From: Pyrocephalus nanus
Lineage: Eukaryota > Chordata > Aves > Passeriformes > Tyrannidae
DNA length: 64,000 nucleotides
Direction of reading: 5' to 3'
NCBI GenBank assembly: GCA_038380795.1
Contig: CM076267.1
Coordinates: 10,709,501 to 10,773,500 of the forward strand
The position numbers and the translations under genes were made by a program. A model generated the notes under the pieces. It did no database searches, had not been told where the DNA came from, and saw nothing but the letters and a program-made list of their open reading frames with translations. Each line of letters opens with the position of its first letter. Within the stretch, counting starts at the first letter, position 1. Below are positions 21,301 through 33,060 of the stretch, piece after piece.

Positions 21301-24300
21301 TTTTATTTTTTAAATCACAGTAATGAAGAGTATCTTGGATATTTTAATCAAGAGGGTTTATTTGAAAGACTGTATCCCAGAAGCTGTTTGATTGATCTCA
21401 TCTTATTCAGCTGTTCTCTATTAAGGAATGTGCTGTGATTGCATTAAGACCAATTTTGTTTGCATTTTGATGCAGAAAGTCTTGTCAGGGGATTGCATTG
21501 CATTAGGCTGTATAAACATACCATGGAACAGACTTAATACTTTCAAATTAAAAAAATTACATGCTTTCCTTCCAAAAATTTCAAATAACTGGACTTTGGT
21601 TTAGATATGTTTTATTTCCCTACCCCTACCTCTCACCCTGGTAGTTGGGACTATTTACTAATTGCAAAATATTTTCCAGGCATTGTTCCCTCTTCTGTTG
21701 TTCTGACTGCTTTCCAAGTGATGTCAAGGGTTTTCCTGACATGGGCAGTAACACACAGTGTAAAAGAGGTGAGTCAAGCTACCAAATGGATAGAAAAACT
21801 GTTGATCCATTCTGAAAAGCAAGTCTTGATTGCTGTCTTATTTACTTTAAAATGTCTTCTGTTTCTATCCCAATATTTGAAATTGTTTATGTGAATTTCT
21901 GTGGATCAAAAGAAATAAAAATAGACCTGAAGTCATCTTTTCTTGACAGTCAAAGAGAGCGAGGTCTGATTCTCTCACTGTAAGACATCTAGCTCCTGAA
22001 CAGATTTTCCAGTCTTTACTGGAAGTTAAAGAGGTTTCAGTGTGTAATACAGAGCCCAGAAATTGGGACAGCCTTCTAGTATTGATCTCATTGGCGCCAT
22101 AATTAATAGTGACATCCCCTCTCTGCCCCCTTCCTGCATACACAGTTCACTTTCTGTTCCAAGGCACCTGAAGCTCCCCCTCAACTGTTTGTCCCCAACA
22201 GTGCCTCGATGCTCTCCCTTATCACTCTCCAGGATAATCTTTCCTCTGTCCCTCATTCGATTTTCTTACATTCAAGTGTTGGGTGGGTTTTGGGGCCTGT
22301 GTGTTTTTCCTTGTTGGTCACAGCACAGTAGTTCTGTACTTTATACAAACCTCTGTAGAATCTTTTGGAAGCCGTGTTATTTGAAAATTATTCCTGGCAG
22401 CTGTTTTAAAATCTAAACATGCTCCAATCGGTACAGGTTGTGCTGACTGACTCTTTCATGACACCTGAAACATTGTAGCCCAAATATGCTGCATCTGTGC
22501 TGGAGTTTCTTCTCGTTAAAGAAGGAAATTGTCCTTGATGCCAGTGTCGGCATGGGTGCCTGGAATAAGTGACAGTCATCTTGTGTCGTTATAAGATCAT
22601 TTGTGACTTGACATGGAGAATGTTTAAGGAGCTTCTCTCACTACCAAGTCTTCAGGGAAGCTGCTTTCTCTTCCTTACTCCAAACCTGTTACCAGAGCAT
22701 CCATCCACATGTAGGGTAGCATAAGTCACTATAGTTCCTATTAATTAACTGACTTTTCTGATATTATGATGCCTGTTCACATGAACCCTTAGTTTCAGGC
22801 TATTTAAAGTGGAGGAATGTTGTTATTTTTCTCAATAAACTTTAAATCTTATAAGTATTTTTCTTCTGATGGATTTCCCTTTTGGTGCAAATTAACGTAC
22901 TTCAGTCTCAATCAATTCACTGAAATAAATAGTAGATTTTGAACAAAAAAAAAGCCATAATCCCAAGACATTAGATTTTAGATACATGTATAAAATACAT
23001 TTAAAGAAATATCCTTGCAGTTTTTCTTGTTACCTCTATGATGCTGGGATACCTGGTGTTTCAGAAAAAAAAAGTAAAATCTTTTTACAAATTGTCTTCT
23101 GGTTTTGAAGTAACCCAAATATTGGAGCTTAGATTGCGTGGTTTAGAAGCATTCCACATGTTGTCTGTCATCAAAGAAAAGCCTGTACTATGATTGTGGG
23201 TAAAGTTTTTTTGAAACTTATGCCCACATTCTCACTGGAGAAAACCAGCAAAATGGGAGAAAAGGGGAGCAATGAGTTCAGCCCAACATTCGACTTTTAG
23301 CAAGGATTCTTTCAACAATGTTAAATGCAGTTTTTTTATCTCACACTTGTTGTCTTTTGGTTAAACTCTTGCAATAGACTGTATCGTGTTACTTTTTTTC
23401 AGTGTTTCAGAAAGTAGGCATAAGAGTGGTAAGGATGAGGAATCCTGTGATGAGTTTTTGACCTGTGACTTAGAGCGAATAAATAAGAGGCTGTTTTCTG
23501 ACCCCTCCCCTTCCCCCAGCCAGGGAGCATGCAGTCTCACCTGGGGAGATGTATTGCAAGTGTCACAAGTGTTCTACTTTTTCTAAAGGGCTGTCTGCAC
23601 AAGTGAGCTCCATGGTGAAGTCCAGGATTAAATTCTCACACAGCTTTATGGAACTTGTAAGCTATGCAGTTGCATGATGAGGTTCTTGTAAAATAAAATG
23701 CAGTTTTCCTCTTTAACTCTTTGAGTGAGACTTGTTCAGTATCTTGCTCTTCCAGCCTGTTTTCATATATAATGTAGTTAAAAGAAGAAACGTGTACTGC
23801 ATCCCTCCTCTCTGTCAGGATACACTTCTAGATATGTGATGTGATTTGAAGCATGCTTCTTGCCACTAACACGTTTGTGCTTTTTGTTGACTTCAGTGCT
23901 GATGTGTTGTTAAACTGGATATGAAATTATTTATAATAAATGTTAAAAGCATGGCAAATGTTAAAGCGCTGCACATTTCCTTGGGTAGCAATGAGATTCC
24001 CCTTAACTCACCATAATTCCACCTGAACTCCAGTTGTTGGTGTAGCCTGGCACATCATACAGTGCTTGTTATCATTTTGTCATTACACCAGAAAGGAATC
24101 AGTTCAGTGAATTTTACCGTTTCCCCTGCAAAGGAGGGAAGAGAATGAGCAGCCTGGTATGAAGGGCTAGGAGGGTGTAGGCACAGGAGAACAGAAAGTG
24201 CCCTTCAGTTCAAAAGATGTCTTTCTGATTTTGTGTGAACAATGAGATCATCTGGTGACATCATGGCAGACCTTTGTAGAGTTCCATTATGATTGATAAT

Positions 24301-27300
24301 TCTGTACCTACTTCTGATGGGTAATTAAAAAATGGTGTCAGCAGGGATTTATTGCTTATCCCATTGGGTTCAGTTACAGATAAGTTGCAGATAAATATAG
24401 TGAATGTTTAGAGGAACCTTTCTAGAACACAGAGTCTAGAGTAGCTGTGCAGACAGCAGATACATCATATAGAGGTGGTAATTGAGACCGTAGTGTCTGC
24501 AGTTGTGAATTGATATCTTCAATCTGCAAAGCATACTTACTTAAAGAGGGAAGAACATCTCAATTTATGATTAACTTCTAGTAAAGGAAGTCCACGCTGG
24601 AAAGTCCAGAACTCTGGCTGAGTGCAGTCGAAAAGCCTGATTCATCACTGCTTTACATCTATGTAAAATCTTTTCTTTTTTTTTTGTTTTTTTATTTTGT
24701 AATTACTGCACCAGAGAACCAGTGGTTTGGAGGGAGATGTGCTGTTCCAACAGTTTTCACCATTACACTTGCATAGTGCTGCTGGTTTTACTCTTCTGCA
24801 CTGGATTGCTCAGTTATGTGTTTAGCTGAAATTTTCTGCAAATTTGTCAAACTGTTACTCTTAACATGGAGACATTTCCCTTTCCGTGCATAAGGAAACA
24901 TTAAAAACCTCTCAGGCTTTATTTTGTCAACTCCCAATTCTCATCTTCGCATCTTAAAAGGCTGTGGTTTGTTTCATATTTTAACAAACATTTTCTGCTA
25001 TTCACAGTTTTGAAGATAAGCTAAAGTAAATTCAGGACCCTCCTCGATATATTGGCTTGAAACACATGCCAAAAAATTACGCCTGTTGTATGATTGACCC
25101 CAGTTAAGGCAGTTGGACAAATAAGGTGTAGATCAAGTGTAAAACGTGTTTTGACTTGTGTCTAAAACTTCCTTGAAAGACTGGTATGAAAAAAGTAGAG
25201 GAAGAAGAATTGATTTCTTAGGGCAGCATTGGGCTCAGTGGTTTATTAAAGGTCTACTGTGTCTTTGCTGTATTATCTCCCTTATCTTCAGCCTGGAAGA
25301 GGAATGATGCAGATGCAGCATTAGCAGTGCCTAAATTAATGAGACTGTTTTGTAAATCAGTTCCCAGGGGTTTGATAATGTGCATCTCAGACATCTTTAT
25401 TTGAGCTACTGAAAAATTGTCAGTGCTTGAAGAGATGTTCTAATAGCAACAGACTTGTGACAGATATGAGGGTGCAAAAAACATACCTTTTAATGGTAAC
25501 CACCAATTTCCAGTATTCGTTCTTCCTTAAATAGGGACACAAGCTATAAAGCTTGAGTAAAGACAATCAGTAATGCTTTAAGTGACCTGAACAGGGTTGT
25601 GTGTGCTTCATAACGGTGTGAACTGTTTTAATAAATTAAAATACTAAAGTATAATGGGGAAGACTAGACCTGTGAAGGCAGTGTTACAGAAGTCCTGTGA
25701 TAGAACTGGATTGTAACTGCCAGATTTTCTACTTCCACCTGTATCAGTCACCTCTTGTCCTTGCTCGTCCTTGGATGCTACTTCAAGCTAAAAATTTTTA
25801 TTCCTTGGCTTTACTGAATCCCATAGCTAGGGAAAGAAAGAACTGGGGGTTTAAGTACAGGCTGAAGTCCATGACTCACATTTAGGTGAACTCACTAAGC
25901 TGCTATTCCCAGTTTGACCAGAAGATGCAGCTGTGGAGTGCTTGTGGAACACGTTGCTCCTTTGGAACAGCATCATCTTATGAAATGCTGGTAACTTTTC
26001 CCTGTTAAGAACTAAGTCTTGCTTATAAAGCAGACTTCAAACAGGATTAGGATCCTGTAGCAATGTAAAAATAGATTTAGACTCCTGTCTGAAAATCTTC
26101 AGATAAGTTTTGGATTTTGCTCTTTTATGCTGATGCAAGGTAGATTAATACATAAATAAATTTTCAGAGTTTCATGTGGAGAAAGAACAAGGTGCATTTG
26201 CTGCAAAATGCAGTGGAAGGGACCTGAAGTATTCTATGCAGCAGAACACAGATTAACAGCAGCCCTACATTCCAGGATAGCTCAAGATTTCTGTACAAAT
26301 CTTTCTGGGTTTTGCAGTGTGTAATAACGCTTTTTCTGGGTAATCCTCGTGACTGTTTTCATACAAAAATATATGATCAATTCCCTCCTGTTATTCTTGT
26401 TCCTTTTTTTTTTTTTTTTTCCTTTTTGCTGGTACATGTGCTTTGCTCAAGATGAATAGAGTACACCACCCACACCTACAGACTTCCTTTTCCCTTTTTT
26501 CAAGAGTTCAAGGAAAAGAGAAAATGTGGGCCCTGTGGTTGAGCTCTTTTTGTTCCCACGCTCCACTGAATTGGGGCTCAAGGTACTTGTACAGCTGGGA
26601 ATTCTGTTGGAGGCTTGAGGGAAAGAGGGGAAAGGCTGCATAAAAATCATGTCTGCTCTCTCAAGAATTTGTAGTGCCAGGTGTGTGACCCCATATATAG
26701 CACTGGATCACTGTTACTCCGTCTGAAACTTGAACCTCATAATGATGCTCCAAAATCTAATAAATACAACAATTCATTTTGAAATACATGCTTCTGAAGA
26801 TTAACCCTCAACATAGGGGGAGAATAAAAGCTCCAAGAGGTGTAAAACAGTGAAACAGATACAGTGCCTTGAGTGTAACATGAGAGGAACTGTGCTAGAT
26901 ACAGTAAGTAGAAAATGGAGCAAGGAAGAGTGAATCACATAGTTGTCAAGCTTACCTGAGGTGAGACAATCTGAGCTGCTGTTTCTTCTCTCCTCCCAGC
27001 CTGGATTCTGGTGTTAGCTGTTTTGGTGCCACTTAAAAGTAGGACCCAATTTCTCACCTGTAGAGGAAGGAAAACAAGGTTTCTACTCAGAAGTTGCATG
27101 AACAGGAGCAGAACACAAGGCATAAACCAGATATCAAATGTAAGAGTAATCATTCTTTCTGCTTGCTGCACTAGGAAACAGTCGTAGGACTGAAATAGGA
27201 GCTGGTACTGTTCAGAAATGGGAAGAGTTCTGAATTATACTCAGTATTTTCAGGATTTCTGGTACCAATTTACCTTGCTCAGAATGTGAGATCCTAAAGG

Positions 27301-29140
27301 TACCTGATCACAAAGCAGAGCTGTTCTTAAGCAACTAGAAAAATACAGAGCATGATAAGGAGGTTTTTTTACTGTTGTTACTAATTTTGCTTTTAAGCTC
27401 GTTCTTGGAGTCTGTTCTCTAAAATGATGCAGTAAAGCAACCCACAAGAATTGATTTCTGTGAGGTTTTCTTGGGTCTGGTGAGTAACTGGTAATGCTTG
27501 AATTGATACTGAGCTTTCTTTTCTTTCTCACAGGTACAAACTGAAGACAGTGTCCTCTTGTTTGTAGTGGCCTGGACAATCACTGAGATTATCCGCTACT
27601 CTTTTTACACGTTTAGCTTGTTAAACCACCTCCCTTATCTCATCAAATGGGCCAGGTTGGTAGCACAATAGAAATCACAGCCCTAAAGTACTGATTTGAC
27701 AGAGATATTTATCCTGTAAAATAGCTGCAGTACAAAATAATTAGATTTTGAGGTAATTGCCCTGTTTGTGAATGTGACTTCCCAGCTCTTTCCAGCAGAT
27801 TTTGGAGTTCAAAAAGATCTATTTCACTGTAAGCTGAAAGAGTAGAAACCAATATTTAACAGTAAAGGGGGACAGTAAGTAAACTGACATATCCCTTTTA
27901 AGTAGTATAATAACCTCCATCAAAGAGTTTAGAAATGAAAGTAATAAAGTGGTGGGGTGGTGGGGGAGAATAGTTTTAAAGGTAGTATGTAGATTCTCAA
28001 AGGTAATCTTTATATATTTCATACTATTTGCTGATTTGGACACTTAGCTTGAAATTGCCATGCTCTAATCAAATAAGAACTAAGGAAAATAAATACTGAG
28101 TTGAGAATTTAAAATTTGAGTATCCATAATTGCATTTAACAAATACTTTGTCAGAGTTTGTTGTAACTTTTAATTCTTTCTGTAAATGTTTTATTCTAGG
28201 TACACTTTGTTTATAGTATTGTATCCAATGGGAGTCTCAGGCGAATTACTCACAATATATGCTGCATTACCCTTCGTCAGGCAGTCTGGCTTGTATTCCA
28301 TTAGTTTACCTAACAAGTACAATTTTTCTTTTGACTACTATACATTCTTGATCCTGGTTATGATCTCTTACATTCCAAGTAAGTATGAATTCGTTGGGTT
28401 TTTTAGTATTACTAGCTGTAACGGGAAAAGCTAATAATTGTGGGATTAACGTACTGTTGATGACCTTGTTTAATTTTTGTATGGTTCTCAAAGGTTTAAT
28501 GCCTCATGGAAATTTTAGCTTTTGCTGTTTATGTTCCATCCCCTACTTTGTTGTTCTGCAAACAGGCTGTGTAACATAATCTTAGAAACAAGAGGAGAAA
28601 AGTCTTTTGCGTGAAGGATAGAGAGAGAAAAGAGGCACTAGTTTGTATAAAGTGACACAGATTCTGAAAAAGCAACACCAGAACTGCAAGAAAGGAAACA
28701 AATCTGGAAATATTCTTTTGGAAGGGCTTTTTCCTCTCTGCAGTCAATTTTCTTTCTGCTGTGTGCGTTCTGTTGAGGAAACTTTTGTCATCTGCTTGTA
28801 CACACAGAGTTAAATATGGCATTTTGCATTTAATTAAAAATGTGAATGCTCTATCAAAAAAATAAGTAATACCTGAAGCCTAAGAATCATATCACCTGTC
28901 TTTAAAGCGTAAAAGGCAATGGATAACTTGAGCAAAAAGTGGATAAGCATGTTCTGTTTTAATGGGGAACTGGTGACCTTGACTGTGTGACTGCATCTTG
29001 CATTGACATGCAAACCTCGCTTCTAACTTTATTGACTTGAATCTGTTTTCTCTTCAGTCTTTCCTCAGCTGTATTTTCATATGCTACACCAGAGGCGAAA
29101 GATACTCTCCCACACTGAAGAACATAGGAAGTCAGAGTAA
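12249..29140 (+). CDS. HACD2: Very-long-chain (3R)-3-hydroxyacyl-CoA dehydratase 2 (HACD2/PTPLB), complete, seven exons
   Basis: ER membrane dehydratase of the fatty-acid elongation cycle: it converts (3R)-3-hydroxyacyl-CoA to trans-2-enoyl-CoA, the third of four steps. The join is 12249-12379, 17524-17641, 18005-18023, 21680-21768, 27534-27655, 28200-28378 and 29058-29140, giving 741 nt and 246 residues. Human HACD2, as I remember it, has 254. All phases join, and all introns are GT-AG. The protein is almost wholly hydrophobic after residue 30, with several membrane spans (about 33-57, 84-113, 124-149, 160-186 and 207-229). The catalytic pair known from yeast Phs1, a Tyr seven residues before a Glu, is present in YPMGVSGE as Tyr168 and Glu175. 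The C-terminus, HRKSE, is a dibasic ER-retrieval-like end. HACD1 is the nearest alternative, but the sequence from residue 31 on and the neighbours match HACD2. Confidence 0.97.
12380..17523 (+). other. HACD2: HACD2 intron 1
   Basis: Its first 350 bases are still CpG-island sequence and include a (GGCAG)n run at 12481-12504. The rest is AT-rich and I recognise no gene or repeat in it. Confidence 0.85.
12481..12504 (+). repeat. (GGCAG)n short tandem repeat
   Basis: Nearly five perfect copies of GGCAG in the CpG island just after HACD2 exon 1. Confidence 0.9.
17524..17641 (+). CDS. HACD2: HACD2 exon 2
   Basis: Acceptor AG at 17522-17523, donor GT at 17642. It encodes [20 protein letters not shown] and ends QTGALLE. 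The acceptor follows a T-run (17453-17468) and a CT-rich tract. Confidence 0.96.
17642..18004 (+). other. HACD2: HACD2 intron 2
   Basis: Short GT-AG intron of 363 bp directly before the 19-nt exon. Nothing else seen. Confidence 0.9.
18005..18023 (+). CDS. HACD2: HACD2 exon 3 (19-nt microexon)
   Basis: ATTCTGCACTGTGCACTTG between a CTAG acceptor and a GTAAGTG donor. It encodes ILHCAL plus the first base of Gly. It is needed to keep the frame between exon 2 (phase 0 end) and exon 4 (which begins with the other two bases of Gly), and it matches the ILHCAIG of human HACD2 as I recall it. Confidence 0.93.
18024..21679 (+). other. HACD2: HACD2 intron 3
   Basis: AT-rich GT-AG intron. Several open frames on both strands (for example 19498-19965 minus) lack exon-like boundaries or recognisable protein sequence. 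Confidence 0.85.
21680..21768 (+). CDS. HACD2: HACD2 exon 4
   Basis: Acceptor TTTTCCAG, donor GTGAGT. It encodes [20 protein letters not shown] followed by WAVTHSVKE, a membrane segment. Confidence 0.96.
21769..27533 (+). other. HACD2: HACD2 intron 4
   Basis: Longest HACD2 intron at 5.8 kb, with no exon or recognisable interspersed repeat. A T-run lies at 26405-26422. Confidence 0.85.
27534..27655 (+). CDS. HACD2: HACD2 exon 5
   Basis: Acceptor TTCTCACAG; the donor at 27656 reads GTTGGT, a weaker than usual site. It encodes [20 protein letters not shown], then [20 protein letters not shown], ending two bases into Arg160. Confidence 0.96.
27656..28199 (+). other. HACD2: HACD2 intron 5
   Basis: Intron of 544 bp, GT-AG. 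Nothing else seen. Confidence 0.9.
28200..28378 (+). CDS. HACD2: HACD2 exon 6 (catalytic exon)
   Basis: Acceptor TTCTAG, donor GTAAGT. It encodes [20 protein letters not shown], with Tyr168 and Glu175 matching the Phs1 catalytic pair, and continues through the loop [12 protein letters not shown] to ISYIP. Confidence 0.96.
28379..29057 (+). other. HACD2: HACD2 intron 6
   Basis: Intron of 679 bp, GT-AG. Nothing else seen. Confidence 0.9.
29058..29140 (+). CDS. HACD2: HACD2 exon 7, coding part
   Basis: Acceptor TCTTCAG. It encodes [20 protein letters not shown], then EHRKSE, and stops with TAA at 29138-29140. Confidence 0.96.
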
Positions 29141-31049
29141 TTCCAACACTTTTTCAGAACTTTTCAAACATCAAAATGCTGCAGTTTTTCAATACCCAGC
29201 ACATTTGTAAAGAATATACCAAGATAAGTCAGAGGTAAAAGACCAATAATTTAGCAAGAATAACCAATAAATCTGATTCCACTGAAATCCCACAGTGTAA
29301 AACATTGAAATATTTTCAGCTTACAATGCTTCAGAAAACGTTTAAACTTTATATGGCTTGACAGTTAACATTTTCCTTAAATGATGTGCTAAATGGTTTT
29401 CATTTATTATTAAATGCCTGAAGGTTGCAGTATGAGTGATGAAGTTGTACCCACTAAATGCCTGAATTGGGATTATATTACCAATACCTCTTTTTTTCAA
29501 GTGCTTGACTGCATGCCAGAAACTGTATGTATTGCTGTGAAAGCAAACAATATGCTCTGGAATACTTCAGGATAATGTCAGAGACTTCAGTGGAGAATGT
29601 AATCTGGCCAAAATGTTTGAGTTTAGAAAGGTAGGTTGTGTATTTAAAAGGTGACGGGAACAAGAACGAGAAACCAATTATGGGAAATGAAGGGAATGTA
29701 GTTCTTTAGGAATTTAAACAGTATGGTGTCTGACCAGAGTGTGTTCTCTGAAAATCTTGTTTAGGCTGAGTACACTAATACAGATGTTAATTCAGAGGCT
29801 GTAATGCTTATCTGAAATATTAAAACTCCTTTAAGTACTGCATCCCTGGATACTTTTTTACATATTAAAAAAAAAAATTAAAATTAATACTAACTGTAAT
29901 ATTTCTAGTGATACCAGTAATGAATTTAAACAATATAAGGAGGCAAGTCACCAGAAATGAATGCAGTTCTCCCTTTTTTACTTTAAATTATCATCTTTAA
30001 TCACTGTCAGTGATACTCATCTTTCAGTGCTGAGGACTGTTTGGTCTGCTGTGGAATCATCTGGGGGCCTTGTTTCTCAACCTAACTTTTCTTAAGTGAC
30101 TGGTGTGTATCACTGTGGCACATCCAAGCAGGCAGTTCCAGGCACTCAACTTCTGAAGTGTTGCAAAGTCATAAGCTGCTCTTTTGAAAACAGATTATCT
30201 CATGTGTTACGTGCTGCTTTTGCAGACTGGACAAGCCTTTCCTCATCTGTTCTTTTGAAAGAGTGGAAGAATACAGAAAGTTATATTTTCCTCAGTGCTT
30301 CCTCTGGGTTCTCTGGCTTAGCTTTCCCTTGGGAAGGTAAAACAGAGAACAAGAAAGCCTTGTAGTGAGGCAGAAAGCACTAATGCTGTGTGAGCAGTGC
30401 CCCGAATTATTAAGAAACTTTTGACGGGGCCAAAAAGGGTAGGGAATGGAAGGGGCAAAGGGAGCAGGGAAATGAACAGATACCCTAGCAAAGACAAAAG
30501 GAAATGTGGGTTATGGCCTTTGCTCTGTTAGGAATTGATAGTCAAATAGTGTTGTTTGAACCCAGTCAGGGTCACTAGACAACACCACATAAGGGCTTCC
30601 CTCTTATAACATTAGGATTTGGTGCATAAATGAGGTGTGACCCCTACCATGGTACCTGCAGTACTGGGCTCGTGCTGTGCCTGCCAGCACCTCCCCCTGG
30701 ACATGGCCCAGTTGTGCTCAACACATCCCAGCTCTCCCTAGACACAGCCAGGAAGTAGAGGGCACAGGCTTTCTTTTCTAGCACTTGGGAATAGCTAGAT
30801 TTACAATTATTTAGGTTTATGCTTGTCAGAGCTATACTTTTTAAAAAACTTAGCCTTTTTCAGTAATTTTCTTTGACTCCATCAAAAGGTCTGAATTTTC
30901 CTAACTCTCACTATATAGCACATTTCCTGTTCAAACACAAACAGGACTATTATAAGCAGAGAGAGGGTAAGAAACAATAATAATCTTTGCTTCTATTTTA
31001 AACACTTTGGAGCCTATTATTGACTATTCAAAAACACGGGAGGTTGTAC

Positions 31050-31338
31050 CAAGGTGGGTGTTAGTCTTTTCTCCCAAGTTACATGTGATAAGACAAGAGA
31101 AAACTGCCTCATGTTGTACCAAGGAGGGTTTAGATTGGATATTAGGAAAAATTTCTTCATCAAAAGGGTTGTCAAGCACTGGAACAAGCTGTCCGGGGAA
31201 GTGGTGGAGTCACCATCCCTGGAGGTATTTAGGAGTGTAGATGTGGTGCTTAAGGACATGGTTTAGTGGAACTTGGCAGTGTTAGGTTGCACTTGATGAT
31301 CTTGGAGGTCTTTTCCAACCTAAAGAATTCTGTGATTT
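31050..31338 (+). mobile_element. CR1 LINE, 3'-end copy, plus orientation
   Basis: Landmarks include TTTTCTCCCAAGTTACATGT, GTTTAGATTGGATATTAGGA, GGTTGTCAAGCACTGGAACA, GTGGTGGAGTCACCATCCCT and the end TTTTCCAACCTAAAGAATTC followed by TGTGATT. This is the typical avian CR1 3' region, 5'-truncated, lying in the probable HACD2 3' UTR. The open frames at 31007-31266 are products of this element. Confidence 0.92.
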
Positions 31339-33054
31339 TATTACTGTGGCCATATGCAGCCTCAGACTGGTTTTGGATTTGAAGATGCAATAGTTCAGTT
31401 AATTTCTGCAGTAGGTTATGGGCTTTGTTGTGATCTGAGAAATGTTATGTTATACTGAACTCGATTGAAAGTGTAAATTTCCACCTCTGAACAAAACATC
31501 TTTTGCTTATACTTGCTGTTAAAGAAAGTGATGTCAGTATTTCTGAAGGATGCCATCTAAAAGATCTGATTTCCTGATGTACTTAGGTTATTGGATATTG
31601 TCGATGTACAGCTCCTGAACTTTTCTTAATTTGATTTCTGGGCCCAAATAAAAGATTTGGTTTCAAATTTGTTGGTCCAATTTGGAGGAAAAAAATGGCT
31701 GTGTAATACTTCAATATGAAACAAACTGCTGGCTCTGCTGATGAGAAAGATATAGTCCAGGTCTGTGTACAGTACAATCAGATAGCACTGGCACCATGGA
31801 AAAGCAGAGCGTGCTGCCAGAGGGAGGAAACTTGTACAACCAACACCTTTAGTGAATAAGCTTTATCATGGAATATTTACTTTAATTGAAAATATAAATT
31901 TACCACACAAATGCAAATAAACTACAGACTTTTAAAAGAAAATGGAGTTACTTTTCCTTTCAATAGAAATTGCTTTGTTAGTAAGAAATCTTATCAGCAA
32001 AGTTGGTTTATATTCTGAAGTATGAAAATGCAGTTAGTATGTACAAAAATTCAGCACTTCATCTTGCAGTGCTTTTTCAAGTTTACCTTCACTGGAAGGT
32101 GATCTTGAGTGAGAACTGTAGTGTGATGCCCTAATCCTCTCTGGGTTGTTCCCCAGTATTGACTTTGGTCACACATGTGGGGTTCTTCCTCATAAAATAA
32201 GAAATTTCCCCTCATCTGTCACTGAAGTTGTAATGTGGTTTGTGTGAACTTTATAATAGAAGCTTTGATTGGTACTGTTTGTCACAAATGTAGAGGGTTT
32301 TATTTTCCCCACAGACTATTTACTTGGCTTGCATGTTCTCTATCAGCATATCCAAACCAGCAGGCGTTCTCTGCTTTGGTGTCTCTGCTGTGTGCACTGG
32401 TTCAGTTGACAGCACTTTATGTTCTACCATGCTGGTTTTGTCTGAGTTAGTCACTATCCTCTAAAAGACCAAGGCTCTTACCAGTGTATAGTTTACAACT
32501 GGAATTATAGAAATGTTCATATTGTAAATTACAGTAAGATGCAGGTTACAGTGCAGGTAAATTGTAATTTTTCACAATGTGATGTTTCTATTAAAGGTGG
32601 GGTTTTTTGTTATCATAATGAAGATTGACATTTGTGTGGACCAATCTGCAGTGTCATTTGAAAACCTTTTTCAGCTTTAAATTTTCATGAGTATACATCA
32701 AATCATGCATTTTGATGTATATGTCAGTGAAATTGGGGTGAAAACTATATACAGTCATTTTTGTATTTTTTTCTATGTTGTGAAGAATAAAATTGTAATT
32801 TTATAAGTCTAATTCACTAAGATTATTATAAGTTAAATGTATTTTTTGTATATTTAGGAATCTGTTATTACCTGGAGCTCTGAAAGATTAAGCATAGACT
32901 TTTTATGCATGGTTGAAAGATATTTCAACTTGATAATGCAGTGAAATGGTTTGTATGCTAAAATACTAGTTTGTGTTGTTGCCTTGTGAAATTGATTCTG
33001 TGCTCTCTGCCTGGATTTGGCCTACTGATCAGTGATACTAATTGCTATAATCCA

Positions 33055-33060
33055 AATAAA
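33055..33060 (+). terminator. HACD2: Candidate HACD2 poly(A) signal
   Basis: AATAAA followed within 20-40 bases by a T/G-rich stretch (TATGTTGTACTGTTACTG). Picked over the four upstream copies because the downstream element is the clearest; usage is not known. Confidence 0.45.

Noticed and set aside
31007..31266. Three overlapping small ORFs on both strands
   Set aside because: Fully inside the plus-strand CR1 fragment.
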